Shown: positions 36,086 through 44,486 of the stretch, piece after piece | How positions within the stretch are numbered: the stretch's first letter is position 1 | Layout: every line of letters starts with the position of its first letter | Source: Prauserella rugosa | Lineage (GTDB): Bacteria; Actinomycetota; Actinomycetes; Mycobacteriales; Pseudonocardiaceae | Length of the DNA: 64,000 nucleotides | Direction of reading: 5' to 3' | NCBI RefSeq assembly: GCF_000719975.1 | Contig: NZ_JOIJ01000006.1 | Span: 219,750-283,749 of the forward strand | The notes under the pieces: generated by a model | The model's database searches: none | The model's input: the letters and a program-made list of their open reading frames with translations, nothing else | What the model was told of the DNA's origin: nothing | Made by a program: the position numbers and the translations under genes

Positions 36086-37483
36086 TCAGCCGCTGATGAC
36101 CTGCGGCTGGCCGAGCTGTTTGAGCCCTTCGACACCGAACTCGAGGCCGTACCCGGACTGCTTGGCACCGCCGAACGGAACCCGGGGATCGATCGCCCCG
36201 TGCTTGTTGATCCAGACGGTGCCTGCCTCCAGGCGCGCGGCGATCGCCGTGGCCCGCTCCCGGTCGGCGGACCACACCGAGGCGCCCAGTCCGACGTCGA
36301 GTCCGTTGGCCATCGCCACGGCGTCGTCGACCGACGTGTACTTGACGATCGGAAGAACCGGGCCGAACTGCTCGCGCGCGACGAGCGGGTGCGCATTGTC
36401 GATGTCGGCCACGATGGTCGCCGGATAGAAGAACCCGCGCTGGTCGTCGGCCGGATTCCCGCCCACGACGATGCGGGCGCCCGCGTCCTTGGCCGCCTGG
36501 ACCAGGTCGGCCACGATCTCGTACTGCGCCTTGTTCTGCAGCGGCCCGAGGACGTTCTCCTCGTCGAGACCGATTCCCATCGGTGTGGCCGCAGCGACGC
36601 GCGCCAGCGCGTCGACGACGTCGTCGTAGACGTCCTCGTGCACATACAGACGCTTGAGTGCGGCGCACGTCTGGCCGGTGTTGATGAACGCACCCCAGAA
36701 CAGATCCTCGGCGATGGCCGTGGGGTCCACGTCCGGCAACACGATGCCGGCGTCGTTACCCCCGAGTTCGAGGGTCAACCGCTTCACCGTGTCCGCGGAG
36801 GACCGGATGATGGCCTTGCCGGTCTCGGTCGAGCCGGTGAACATGAGCTTGTCGACGCTCTCGTGTGCCACCAGCGCCTCCCCGACGTCGCGACCGCCGG
36901 AGACCACGTGGAGCACATCGGCGGGTAGCGCGGTGTTGAGCACGTGCACCAGCGCCAGTACCGACAGGGGCGTGTACTCCGACGGCTTGAGCACGACGGT
37001 GTTGCCCATGCGCAGCGCAGGCGCCAACTGCCAGACACTGATCATCATCGGCCAGTTCCACGGTCCGACGGCGCCCACGACCCCGAACGGCCGGTAGTGC
37101 AGTTCCGCGTCCTCTGCGACCGTCTCCGGTTCGAGCTCGAACGCAGCGGTGGCGCGCAGCCACCCCACGCACGCATCGACCTCGAACCGCGCATTGGGCC
37201 CGTTGAGCGGTTTTCCCTGCTCCCGCGACAGCAGCACCGCTAGCGCCTCCGCGTTGTCCTCGACCGCCTGCGCAGCCCGGGTGAGCAGGGCGCTGCGCTC
37301 GGCGTGTCCCCGTGCTGCCCACGCCGGTTGGGCCGCGCGGGCGGCCTCGACAGCCGCATCCAGCTGCGCGCGATCGTGCTCAGGAGCCCGCCCGACGGGC
37401 TCACCGGTGGCCGGGTCCACGATCTCCCTGCCACCCGTGGACGGCTGCACAGCGGTGAGCAGGTCCTCGGCCTTCGCGAACAT
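36086..37483 (-). CDS. aldehyde dehydrogenase
   Basis: A 465-residue NAD(P)-dependent aldehyde dehydrogenase with catalytic Cys in NTGQTCAALKR and general-base Glu in TLELGGNDAG. The NAD site is near PWNWPMMISVW. ATG at 37483 has GGAG 8 bases before it; ATG at 37495 is less well placed. It is the last gene of the minus-strand homoprotocatechuate operon. It could oxidise an aldehyde formed upstream, such as phenylacetaldehyde from the StyA-like branch, or formaldehyde-type by-products; this is inference. Confidence 0.9.
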   Translation of the reverse strand: MFAKAEDLLTAVQPSTGGREIVDPATGEPVGRAPEHDRAQLDAAVEAARAAQPAWAARGHAERSALLTRAAQAVEDNAEALAVLLSREQGKPLNGPNARFEVDACVGWLRATAAFELEPETVAEDAELHYRPFGVVGAVGPWNWPMMISVWQLAPALRMGNTVVLKPSEYTPLSVLALVHVLNTALPADVLHVVSGGRDVGEALVAHESVDKLMFTGSTETGKAIIRSSADTVKRLTLELGGNDAGIVLPDVDPTAIAEDLFWGAFINTGQTCAALKRLYVHEDVYDDVVDALARVAAATPMGIGLDEENVLGPLQNKAQYEIVADLVQAAKDAGARIVVGGNPADDQRGFFYPATIVADIDNAHPLVAREQFGPVLPIVKYTSVDDAVAMANGLDVGLGASVWSADRERATAIAARLEAGTVWINKHGAIDPRVPFGGAKQSGYGLEFGVEGLKQLGQPQVISG

Positions 37484-37513
37484 GATGTTCTCCATTCTCG
37501 ACGGACCGGCGGT

Positions 37514-39415
37514 TCAGACGCCGGCGTAACGCTCGCCGCCGACGAGGTTCTCGAAGAACGTCGCGAGTTCGTCGGTGGCCGCGAGCGGAAGGATGGTCGC
37601 GACGTAGTGATCCGGGCGGACGACCACGACGACGCCGTCGCGGTCGATGCCGCGTCCCTCGAAGATGTCCTCGGCCGGGTCGGCGGCGTAGACCTTCTCG
37701 TAGTCGACGCACGCGTACGGACCGACCTGCGGCAGGTACGCCCTCGGCACCGCGTTCATCTCGACGCCCACATGGTCCTGCTGGTAGACGACCTTGACGT
37801 CGAACCAGGCGTCGATGTCGGCACCCTCGGGCGTACGGGCCAGCGGCGAGCGCGGCGAGGAGGTGAGCCAGTCCGCGAAACGGGTGGCCTTCGACGGCTC
37901 CCCTGCGGCCGGACGGTCGGCGAACACGTAGATCCGCCAGCGCCCGTCCGCCCGGTGGTGGTGCCCGAGATGCACCGGGTTCGCATCGCACACTCGCGTC
38001 ACCGGGTGGGACTTGAAACGTTTGCCGATCGGAAAACCCGTCGCCAGTTCCTGGTACGTGGCCTCGCCGGTGATCAGCGACCGCTCGTACCGGGTCATCA
38101 TTCCGGCGGGGAACTCCGCGGTCTTGACGTAGAAGTCGGCCAGGGCGTTCGGGTCACCGAGTTCGTCGGGCTTGGCGGCCATCATGCTCGACCATTCCCG
38201 GTCGAAGTCGATCAGGTTCTGCGCGATGACCTGCCGTTCGGCCGAGTAGGTTTCCAGCAGCGACTCCGGGGCACGGCCGTCGAGCACGTGTCCCAGTTTC
38301 CACGCGATGTTCCATCCGTCCTGAATGGACACGTTCATGCCCTGGCCGGCCTTGGCGCTGTGCGTGTGGCAGGCATCGCCGGTGATGAACACCCGCGGCG
38401 TACGAGTGCCCACGAGTTCGGCCGGCACGTCGTCGAACCTGTCGGCGATCCGGTGACCCACCTCGTACACGCTGCGCCAGCAGACGTGCTTCACGGTCAG
38501 CGTGTACGGGTGCAGGATTCGATTCGCCCGCGCCTCCACCTCGGCCTGGGTGGTCTCCCGGACCTTTCCGTGGTCGTCCTCGGAGACCTCACCGAGGTCG
38601 ACGTACATCCGGAACAGGTGGTTGCCCTCCCGCGGGATGTGCAGGATGCTCCCGCCGTCGTGGGACTGGATGGCGCATTTGGTGCGGATGTCGGGAAAAT
38701 CGGTCTCGGCGAGTACGTCCATCACGCCCCAGGCGTGGTTGGCCTGGTCGCCGACCAGTTCCCGTCCGATCGCCTCGCGCACCCGGCTGCGCGCGCCGTC
38801 GCAACCGACCACGTACTTCGCCCGGACGATCCGCTCCTGCCCCTCCTTCGGGCCCGTGCTGCGGCGCAACGTCACCGTGACCGGGTACTCCCCCTCGTCG
38901 GCGACCTCGCACGTGACGAACTCGTATCCGTAGTCGGGTTCCAGCCTCGCCGGCGCGTTGCGCGCGGCCTCCGCGAAGTAGTCCAGCACGCGCGCCTGGT
39001 TGACGATCAGGTGCGGGAACTCGCTGACGCCCGCCTCGTCGTCGGGAGCACGGGACGTGCGCACGATGTTCTCGGGGTTGTCCGGATCCGGCGCCCAGAA
39101 GCACATCTCGGTGATCCGGTAGGCCTCCTCGGTGATCCGCCCGGCGAACCCGAACGCCTGGAACGTCTCGACGCTGCGCGCCTGGATGCCGTCGGCCTGC
39201 CCGACCTCCAACCGTCCCGGACGGCGTTCGACCACCCGGGTCACGATGTGCGGGAAGTGGGCGAGCTGAGCGGCGGCGACCATCCCGGCGGGGCCGCTGC
39301 CCACGATGAGCACATCGACCTCGTCGGGAAGCTCGGACGGTCGATCCACACCGGTCCCGGCAGCCGGCTGAACGCGGGGATCACCGGAAACGTAGCCGTG
39401 ATGGTGGAACTGCAC
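37514..39415 (-). CDS. FAD aromatic hydroxylase, 3-hydroxybenzoate 4-monooxygenase (MobA)-like
   Basis: A 633-residue group A flavoprotein monooxygenase. It has the VLIVGSGPAGMVAAAQLA fold, the VVGCDGARSRVREAIG DG motif, the VFITGDACHTHSAKAGQGMN GD motif and a C-terminal thioredoxin-like domain (about 440-633). Length and segments match MobA of Comamonas, which turns 3-hydroxybenzoate into protocatechuate with NADPH and oxygen. In this operon, next to homoprotocatechuate ring cleavage, a hydroxyphenylacetate is an equally plausible substrate (inference). It lies 55 bases after the succinate-semialdehyde-type gene. Confidence 0.85.
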   Translation of the reverse strand: MQFHHHGYVSGDPRVQPAAGTGVDRPSELPDEVDVLIVGSGPAGMVAAAQLAHFPHIVTRVVERRPGRLEVGQADGIQARSVETFQAFGFAGRITEEAYRITEMCFWAPDPDNPENIVRTSRAPDDEAGVSEFPHLIVNQARVLDYFAEAARNAPARLEPDYGYEFVTCEVADEGEYPVTVTLRRSTGPKEGQERIVRAKYVVGCDGARSRVREAIGRELVGDQANHAWGVMDVLAETDFPDIRTKCAIQSHDGGSILHIPREGNHLFRMYVDLGEVSEDDHGKVRETTQAEVEARANRILHPYTLTVKHVCWRSVYEVGHRIADRFDDVPAELVGTRTPRVFITGDACHTHSAKAGQGMNVSIQDGWNIAWKLGHVLDGRAPESLLETYSAERQVIAQNLIDFDREWSSMMAAKPDELGDPNALADFYVKTAEFPAGMMTRYERSLITGEATYQELATGFPIGKRFKSHPVTRVCDANPVHLGHHHRADGRWRIYVFADRPAAGEPSKATRFADWLTSSPRSPLARTPEGADIDAWFDVKVVYQQDHVGVEMNAVPRAYLPQVGPYACVDYEKVYAADPAEDIFEGRGIDRDGVVVVVRPDHYVATILPLAATDELATFFENLVGGERYAGV

Positions 39416-39470
39416 GATGTCTCCTCACGTCATTGCGAGAATGTCGGCGTTTCTGCGCTGCGAACAGCCT

Positions 39471-40937
39471 TCACGCATAGGGGTTGGGCATCAGGGTGTA
39501 CTTGGTCTCCAGGTACTCCTGGATCCCTTCGTGGGAGCCCTCGCGACCGAGACCGGACTGCTTGACGCCGCCGAACGGCGCGGCCGCGTTGGAGACGACC
39601 CCGACGTTGAGGCCCATCATCCCGGTGTCGATCTCGTCGATCAGGCGTTGACCGCGGCGGGTGTCGCGCGTGTAGGCGTAGCCGACGAGTCCGTAGGGAG
39701 TGGCGTTGGCGAGTTCGACCGCTTCCTCCTCCGAGGAGAAGGTGGTGATCGCCAGCACCGGCCCGAAGATCTCCTGCCGCATCACCTCCGCGTCCGGCGG
39801 CACGTCGGTGAGCACGGTCGGCGCGTAGAAGGTGCCCGGACCGTCTCCGCTGGACCCGCCGGTGCGGACCCGCGCGCCGCGGCCGACCGCGTCGTCGACG
39901 AGGGCCGCCACGCTGTCGACGGCCTTGCGGTCGATCAGCGGCCCGATGTCGACGCCGTCGTCCGTGCCGCGTCCGACCCGCAGCGCCGCAACGCGTTCGG
40001 TGACGCGCCGGCTGAACTCCTCGGCCACGGCCTCGTGGACGTAGAAGCGATTGGCGGCGGTGCAGGCCTGTCCGATGTTGCGGAACTTGGCGGCCAGCGC
40101 GCCGTCGACCGCCGCATCCAGGTCGGCGTCGTCGAAGACGAGGAACGGCGCGTTGCCACCCAGCTCCATGCTGGTGCGCAGCACTCCCCCGGCGGCCTGC
40201 TCGAGCAACCGGACACCGACCTCGGTCGAACCGGTGAACGACAGCTTCCGCAACCGGGGGTCGGTGATCAGCGGACCGCACACGGCACCGGACTTCGTCG
40301 TCGTCACCACGTTGACCACGCCCTCCGGCACTCCCGCCTGCTCCAGCAGCCGGGTCAGCATCAGGGTGGTCAGCGGGGTCAGAGCGGGTGGTTTGATCAC
40401 GACCGTGCAGCCTGCGGCCAGTGCCGGCGCGATCTTCCGGGTCGCCATGGCCAGCGGGAAGTTCCACGGCGTGATGAGCAGCGAAGGGCCGACCGGCCGG
40501 TGGGTCACCACCATCTGGCCGTTGCCCTCGGGGCTGGCACCGTAGCGGCCGTCGATGCGGACCGCTTCCTCACTGAACCACCGCAGGAACTCTCCGCCGT
40601 AGCCGACCTCACCACGTGCCTCGTGCAGTGGCTTGCCCATCTCCAGCGTCATCAGCAGGGCGAGGTCGTCGGCGTGCTCCTGCACCAGGTCGAAGGTTCG
40701 GCGCAGGATCTCGGCGCGATGCCGCGCCGGGGTACGGGCCCATGCCCGTGCGGCGTCCACGGCAGCGTCCAACGCGGCGCCGCCCTCCGCGGGCTCGGCG
40801 TCAGCCACCTCGGCGATCACCGCTCCGGTGGCGGGATCGTGCACCGGAAAGGTGCCCCCGCTTCCCCTCATCCACCGTCCGGCGACGAACAGGTCGGTGG
40901 GAACCCCAGCCAGAAGTTCGTGCTCTGTCCCGGTCAC
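39471..40937 (-). CDS. aldehyde dehydrogenase, succinate-semialdehyde dehydrogenase-like
   Basis: A 488-residue GabD-type enzyme with catalytic Cys in NIGQACTAANRFYVHE, Glu in SMELGGNAPF and PWNFPLAMATRKIAPALAAG in the coenzyme site. GTG at 40937 overlaps the dioxygenase stop as GTGA. Homoprotocatechuate meta-cleavage ends in pyruvate and succinate semialdehyde, so oxidising the latter to succinate is the expected step here. The frame is open further upstream but inside the dioxygenase gene. Confidence 0.9.
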   Translation of the reverse strand: MTGTEHELLAGVPTDLFVAGRWMRGSGGTFPVHDPATGAVIAEVADAEPAEGGAALDAAVDAARAWARTPARHRAEILRRTFDLVQEHADDLALLMTLEMGKPLHEARGEVGYGGEFLRWFSEEAVRIDGRYGASPEGNGQMVVTHRPVGPSLLITPWNFPLAMATRKIAPALAAGCTVVIKPPALTPLTTLMLTRLLEQAGVPEGVVNVVTTTKSGAVCGPLITDPRLRKLSFTGSTEVGVRLLEQAAGGVLRTSMELGGNAPFLVFDDADLDAAVDGALAAKFRNIGQACTAANRFYVHEAVAEEFSRRVTERVAALRVGRGTDDGVDIGPLIDRKAVDSVAALVDDAVGRGARVRTGGSSGDGPGTFYAPTVLTDVPPDAEVMRQEIFGPVLAITTFSSEEEAVELANATPYGLVGYAYTRDTRRGQRLIDEIDTGMMGLNVGVVSNAAAPFGGVKQSGLGREGSHEGIQEYLETKYTLMPNPYA

Positions 40938-42007
40938 AGCGAGGCTCCCAGTTTGAATCCCTGGTCCTCGTCGCCCTTGCGGGTGTAGGAGAAACCGTCC
41001 GCGCCGACCGTGACGGCCATTTCGCTGCTGTCGGTGCGCTTCACGAGCGGCTGCGGGTTTCCGTCGAGGTCCAGCACCGGCGAGGCCTCGGTGTACCACG
41101 ACGGCACGACGGGGTTACCCCACCAGTCGCGCCGCTGGTTGTCGTGCACGTCCCAGGTCACCGTCGGGTTGTCGGGGTCGCCGGTGTAGTAGTCCTGGGT
41201 GTAGATCTCCACCCGGTGCCCGTCGGGGTCGCGAATGTAGAGGTAGAAGGCGTTCGACACGCCATGACGGCCGGGCCCGCGTTCGATCACGTCGGACATC
41301 CGCAGCGCCCCGAGTTTGTCGCAAATGGACAGGATGTTGTGTTTCTCGTGCGTGGCGAAGGCGATGTGGTGCAGCCGCGGTCCGTCGCCCCCGGTGAGGG
41401 CGGTGTCGTGCACGGTGTCCTTGCGCCGCAGCCACGCCGCGTAGGTGGTGCCCTCGTCGTCCTTGATGTCCTCGGTCACCCGGAAACCCAGCTCCTCCAG
41501 GTACTTCCGGCCTGCGGGAACGTCGGGGGTGACCTGGTTGAAGTGGTCGAGGCGCACCAGCGCGCCCGGGGTGTAGAGGTCGTACCGCCACGCGAGCCGC
41601 TCGACGTGGGTGACCTCGTAGAAGAACTCGTACGGGAAACCCAGCGGATCGGTCACGCGCACGGAATCGCCGATGCCCTTGGCGAAACCGCCGCCGCGAC
41701 GTTCGGTACGGCACCCACGCGCGGCGAACCACGCCTCGGCGCGGTCCACGTCCTCCGGAGTGCGCACCCGGTAGGAGAACGCCGCGGCCGCGGCCACCGG
41801 CCCCTTGCGCAGGACCAGGTTGTGGTGGATGAACTCCTCCAGCGTGCGCAGGTAGATCGCCTCGTCGTCCTCCTCCGTGACGACCATGCCGAGCACGTCG
41901 ACGTAGAACGCGCGTGCCCGGGCCAGGTCGGTGACCACCAGGTCGAGGTAGGCGCAGCGCACGATGTCCGGAGGCATCGGACCCGCTGGAGTTTCCGAGA
42001 CAGTCAT
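40934..42007 (-). CDS. hpaD: homoprotocatechuate 2,3-dioxygenase
   Basis: A 357-residue type I extradiol dioxygenase that opens the ring of 3,4-dihydroxyphenylacetate. Residues match the characterised Brevibacterium fuscum Fe and Arthrobacter globiformis Mn enzymes at the same numbers: metal ligands H155, H214 and E267, and the active-site H200. Segments such as HNLVLR, DHFNQVTPDVP, TVHDTALTGG and QDYYTGDPDNPT are nearly the same as in those enzymes. Fe or Mn use cannot be told from sequence. ATG at 42007 is chosen because homology begins there; the upstream open frame is antisense shadow of hpaE. Confidence 0.96.
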   Translation of the reverse strand: MTVSETPAGPMPPDIVRCAYLDLVVTDLARARAFYVDVLGMVVTEEDDEAIYLRTLEEFIHHNLVLRKGPVAAAAAFSYRVRTPEDVDRAEAWFAARGCRTERRGGGFAKGIGDSVRVTDPLGFPYEFFYEVTHVERLAWRYDLYTPGALVRLDHFNQVTPDVPAGRKYLEELGFRVTEDIKDDEGTTYAAWLRRKDTVHDTALTGGDGPRLHHIAFATHEKHNILSICDKLGALRMSDVIERGPGRHGVSNAFYLYIRDPDGHRVEIYTQDYYTGDPDNPTVTWDVHDNQRRDWWGNPVVPSWYTEASPVLDLDGNPQPLVKRTDSSEMAVTVGADGFSYTRKGDEDQGFKLGASL

Positions 42008-42036
42008 CGTTGAACAGTCCTTCGTGTGCGTGGCGC

Positions 42037-43530
42037 TCAGGCGCCGAACTTGGGGGTGTGGGCGGGAGCCAGCGAGATGTGCATGGCCTGCTGGTCGGAG
42101 TAGAAGTCCAGCGAGCGGTAACCGCCCTCGTGACCGAGGCCGGAGGCCTTCACACCGCCGAACGGGGTGCGCAGGTCCCGGACGTTGTGCGAGTTCAACC
42201 AGACCATGCCCGCGTCGATGCGCTGGCCGAAGTTGTGGGCCCGCTCCAGGTTCGAGGTCCACACGTAGGCGGCCAGTCCGTACTTGACGTCGTTGGCCAG
42301 CCGCAGTGCTTCCTCGTCGGTGTCGAACGGAGTGATCGCCACGACCGGTCCGAAGATCTCCTCCTGGAAGATGCGCGCCGTCGGCGGCACGTCCACGAAC
42401 ACGGTCGGCTGCACGTAGTTCCCGGTTTCCAGCCCCTCCGGACGGCCACCGCCCGCGGCCAGCGTCGCTTCGGTCTTGCCGATCTCGATGTACTCGGTGA
42501 CCTTCGCGTAGTGCTCCGGGTGCACCAGCGCGCCGACCTCGGTGGCCGGATCGTGCGGATCACCGACCTTGATGTTCTTCGCCCGCTCGGAGTACCGGCG
42601 TACGAACTCGTCGTAGACGGAACGTTCGACCAGGATGCGGCTTCCGGCCGTGCAGCGCTCCCCGTTGAGCGAGAACACGCCGAACACCGTCGAGTCGATC
42701 GCCGCGTCCAGGTCGGCGTCGGCGAACACCACGGCCGGGCTCTTGCCGCCCAGCTCCATCGACAGTCCCTTGAGCGTCGGGGCCGCATTGGCGAAGATCA
42801 GGCTGCCGGTTGCGGATTCGCCGGTGAACGAGATCAGCCGCACGTCCTCGTGCTTGACCAACGCATCCCCTGCCTCCTCCCCGAAACCGTTGACGAGGTT
42901 GAACACGCCGTCGGGAACCCCGGCCTCGCGGAAGATCTCCGGCCACAACCCGGCCGACAGCGGCGTGAACTCAGCGGGTTTGAGCACCACCGTGCACCCG
43001 GAAGCCAGCGCGGGGGCCAGCTTCCAGCTCTCCAGCATGAACGGCGTGTTCCACGGCGTGATCAGCCCCGCGACGCCCTTCGGCTTGCGGTTGACGTAGT
43101 TGACCTGCTTGCCGGGCACCTTGTAGGTGTCGTCGGCCTGGGCGACGATCAGGTCGGCGAAGAACCGGAAGTTCTCCGCGGCGCGCTTGGCCTGCCCGAG
43201 CGCCTGCGTGATCGGCAACCCGGTGTCGAAGGTCTCCAGCTCGGCGAGCCGTTCATTGCGTGTCTCGACAATGTCGGCGATCCGGTAGAGCACCCGGGCC
43301 CGCTCGCGCGGGAGCATCCCCGGCCACGGACCTTCCTCGAAGGCTTGGCGAGCCACGGCCACCGCACGATCGATGTCGGCCTGTTTGCCTGCCGAGGCCT
43401 CGAGATAGGTCTCGTTCGACACGGGGTCGAGGACGCCGAAGGTGCCGCCCTCGACGCTGTCGACGAACTCCCCGCCGATGAAGTGCTGAATGCGCTTGGG
43501 CAGATTCTCCGGTACGTGCTGAATGCTCAT
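42037..43530 (-). CDS. hpaE: 5-carboxymethyl-2-hydroxymuconate semialdehyde dehydrogenase
   Basis: A 497-residue aldehyde dehydrogenase with catalytic Cys in SLNGERCTAGSRIL and Glu in SMELGGKSPAV. The opening RIQHFIGGEFVDS is typical of HpaE, which oxidises the ring-cleavage product of homoprotocatechuate to the tricarboxylate. It starts in an ATGA overlap with the DapA-like gene and precedes hpaD by 29 bases, the order seen in known hpa operons. Confidence 0.92.
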   Translation of the reverse strand: MSIQHVPENLPKRIQHFIGGEFVDSVEGGTFGVLDPVSNETYLEASAGKQADIDRAVAVARQAFEEGPWPGMLPRERARVLYRIADIVETRNERLAELETFDTGLPITQALGQAKRAAENFRFFADLIVAQADDTYKVPGKQVNYVNRKPKGVAGLITPWNTPFMLESWKLAPALASGCTVVLKPAEFTPLSAGLWPEIFREAGVPDGVFNLVNGFGEEAGDALVKHEDVRLISFTGESATGSLIFANAAPTLKGLSMELGGKSPAVVFADADLDAAIDSTVFGVFSLNGERCTAGSRILVERSVYDEFVRRYSERAKNIKVGDPHDPATEVGALVHPEHYAKVTEYIEIGKTEATLAAGGGRPEGLETGNYVQPTVFVDVPPTARIFQEEIFGPVVAITPFDTDEEALRLANDVKYGLAAYVWTSNLERAHNFGQRIDAGMVWLNSHNVRDLRTPFGGVKASGLGHEGGYRSLDFYSDQQAMHISLAPAHTPKFGA

Positions 43531-44486
43531 GCTCGGTTCCCTCCAGCGATAGTGTCGGCGCCGGTGACCGGCGACAGGTAGTCGGCTCCCTCGTCGAGCA
43601 GGGCGCGGATCTTGTCCTTGCCCGCGTCGGTCGGGGTGATCAGCGGCGAGCGGACATGGCCGGAGCGGATCAGGCCCCGCTGGGCCAGCACCCACTTGAC
43701 CGGCGCCGGGTTGGTCTCGACGAAGATCAGGTCGACCAGCGGATGCACGCCGTAGTGGATGTCCAGCGCCTCATCCATGCGTCCACTGTGGAAGGCGTCG
43801 TACATCTTCTTCGTCGCCGCGGGTGCGATGTTGGCCGTGGCGCTGACGAAACCGGTGCCGCCCAGTGCCAGCAGCGGCAGACACAACAGCTCGATCCCGG
43901 ACCACACCAGCAGATCCCGGCCTGCGGCCTTGATGACGCGCGAGAAGTGCTCGAAGTCCTTGGTCGTCTCCTTGATGCCGACGAAGTTCGGCACGTCGCG
44001 GTGCAACCGGGCCACCGTCTCCGGTGCGATCTCCACGGCGGTGCGGCTGGGCACGTTGTAGGCGATGATCGGCAGCTCGGGGTATTCCTCGGCCACCGTC
44101 TTGTACCAGACGTAGAGCGCCTCCTGGGTGGGACGCGCGTAGTACGGGGTGATGACCAGCGCCGCGTCCACGCCCGCGTCGTAGGCCGCACCGGTGAGCG
44201 CGATCGTCTCGTCCAACTTGGCCGATCCGGTTCCCGGCACGACCGGCGCACGCCCGTCGACCGTCTTGAGGACCGTGCGGATCGCGTCGGCGCGCTCGTC
44301 GATGGTCTGCGCGCTGGGTTCGCCCGTGGAGCCGCCGATGGACACCCCGTCGGAGCCCTGCTTCAGCTGCCAGTTCACCAGATTGGCCAGGGACTCGTGG
44401 TCCACCGCGCCGTCGTCGGTGAACGGGGTGATCACCGGGGCGATCGACCCGGTCAGTTGCTCGGGGCGGGTGCGCCAGTTCGTCAT
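43527..44486 (-). CDS. DapA-like class I lyase of the homoprotocatechuate operon
   Basis: A 319-residue dihydrodipicolinate-synthase-family barrel with the Schiff-base Lys172 (GIKETTKD), Tyr143 (AYNVPSRT) and the GGSTGE carboxylate-binding motif. Family members make or split alpha-keto acid aldols. No HpaI aldolase or HpaH hydratase is in the operon, so this enzyme is the best candidate for a late step such as 4-hydroxy-2-oxoheptanedioate cleavage (inference). It overlaps both neighbours by 4 bases. Lysine biosynthesis is unlikely in this setting. Confidence 0.85.
   Translation of the reverse strand: MTNWRTRPEQLTGSIAPVITPFTDDGAVDHESLANLVNWQLKQGSDGVSIGGSTGEPSAQTIDERADAIRTVLKTVDGRAPVVPGTGSAKLDETIALTGAAYDAGVDAALVITPYYARPTQEALYVWYKTVAEEYPELPIIAYNVPSRTAVEIAPETVARLHRDVPNFVGIKETTKDFEHFSRVIKAAGRDLLVWSGIELLCLPLLALGGTGFVSATANIAPAATKKMYDAFHSGRMDEALDIHYGVHPLVDLIFVETNPAPVKWVLAQRGLIRSGHVRSPLITPTDAGKDKIRALLDEGADYLSPVTGADTIAGGNRA

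Noticed and set aside
43527..44486. Dihydrodipicolinate synthase of lysine biosynthesis (dapA)
   Set aside because: Catalytic Lys and Tyr fit the family, but four-base overlaps with hpaE and the FAH-RraA gene place it in aromatic catabolism.
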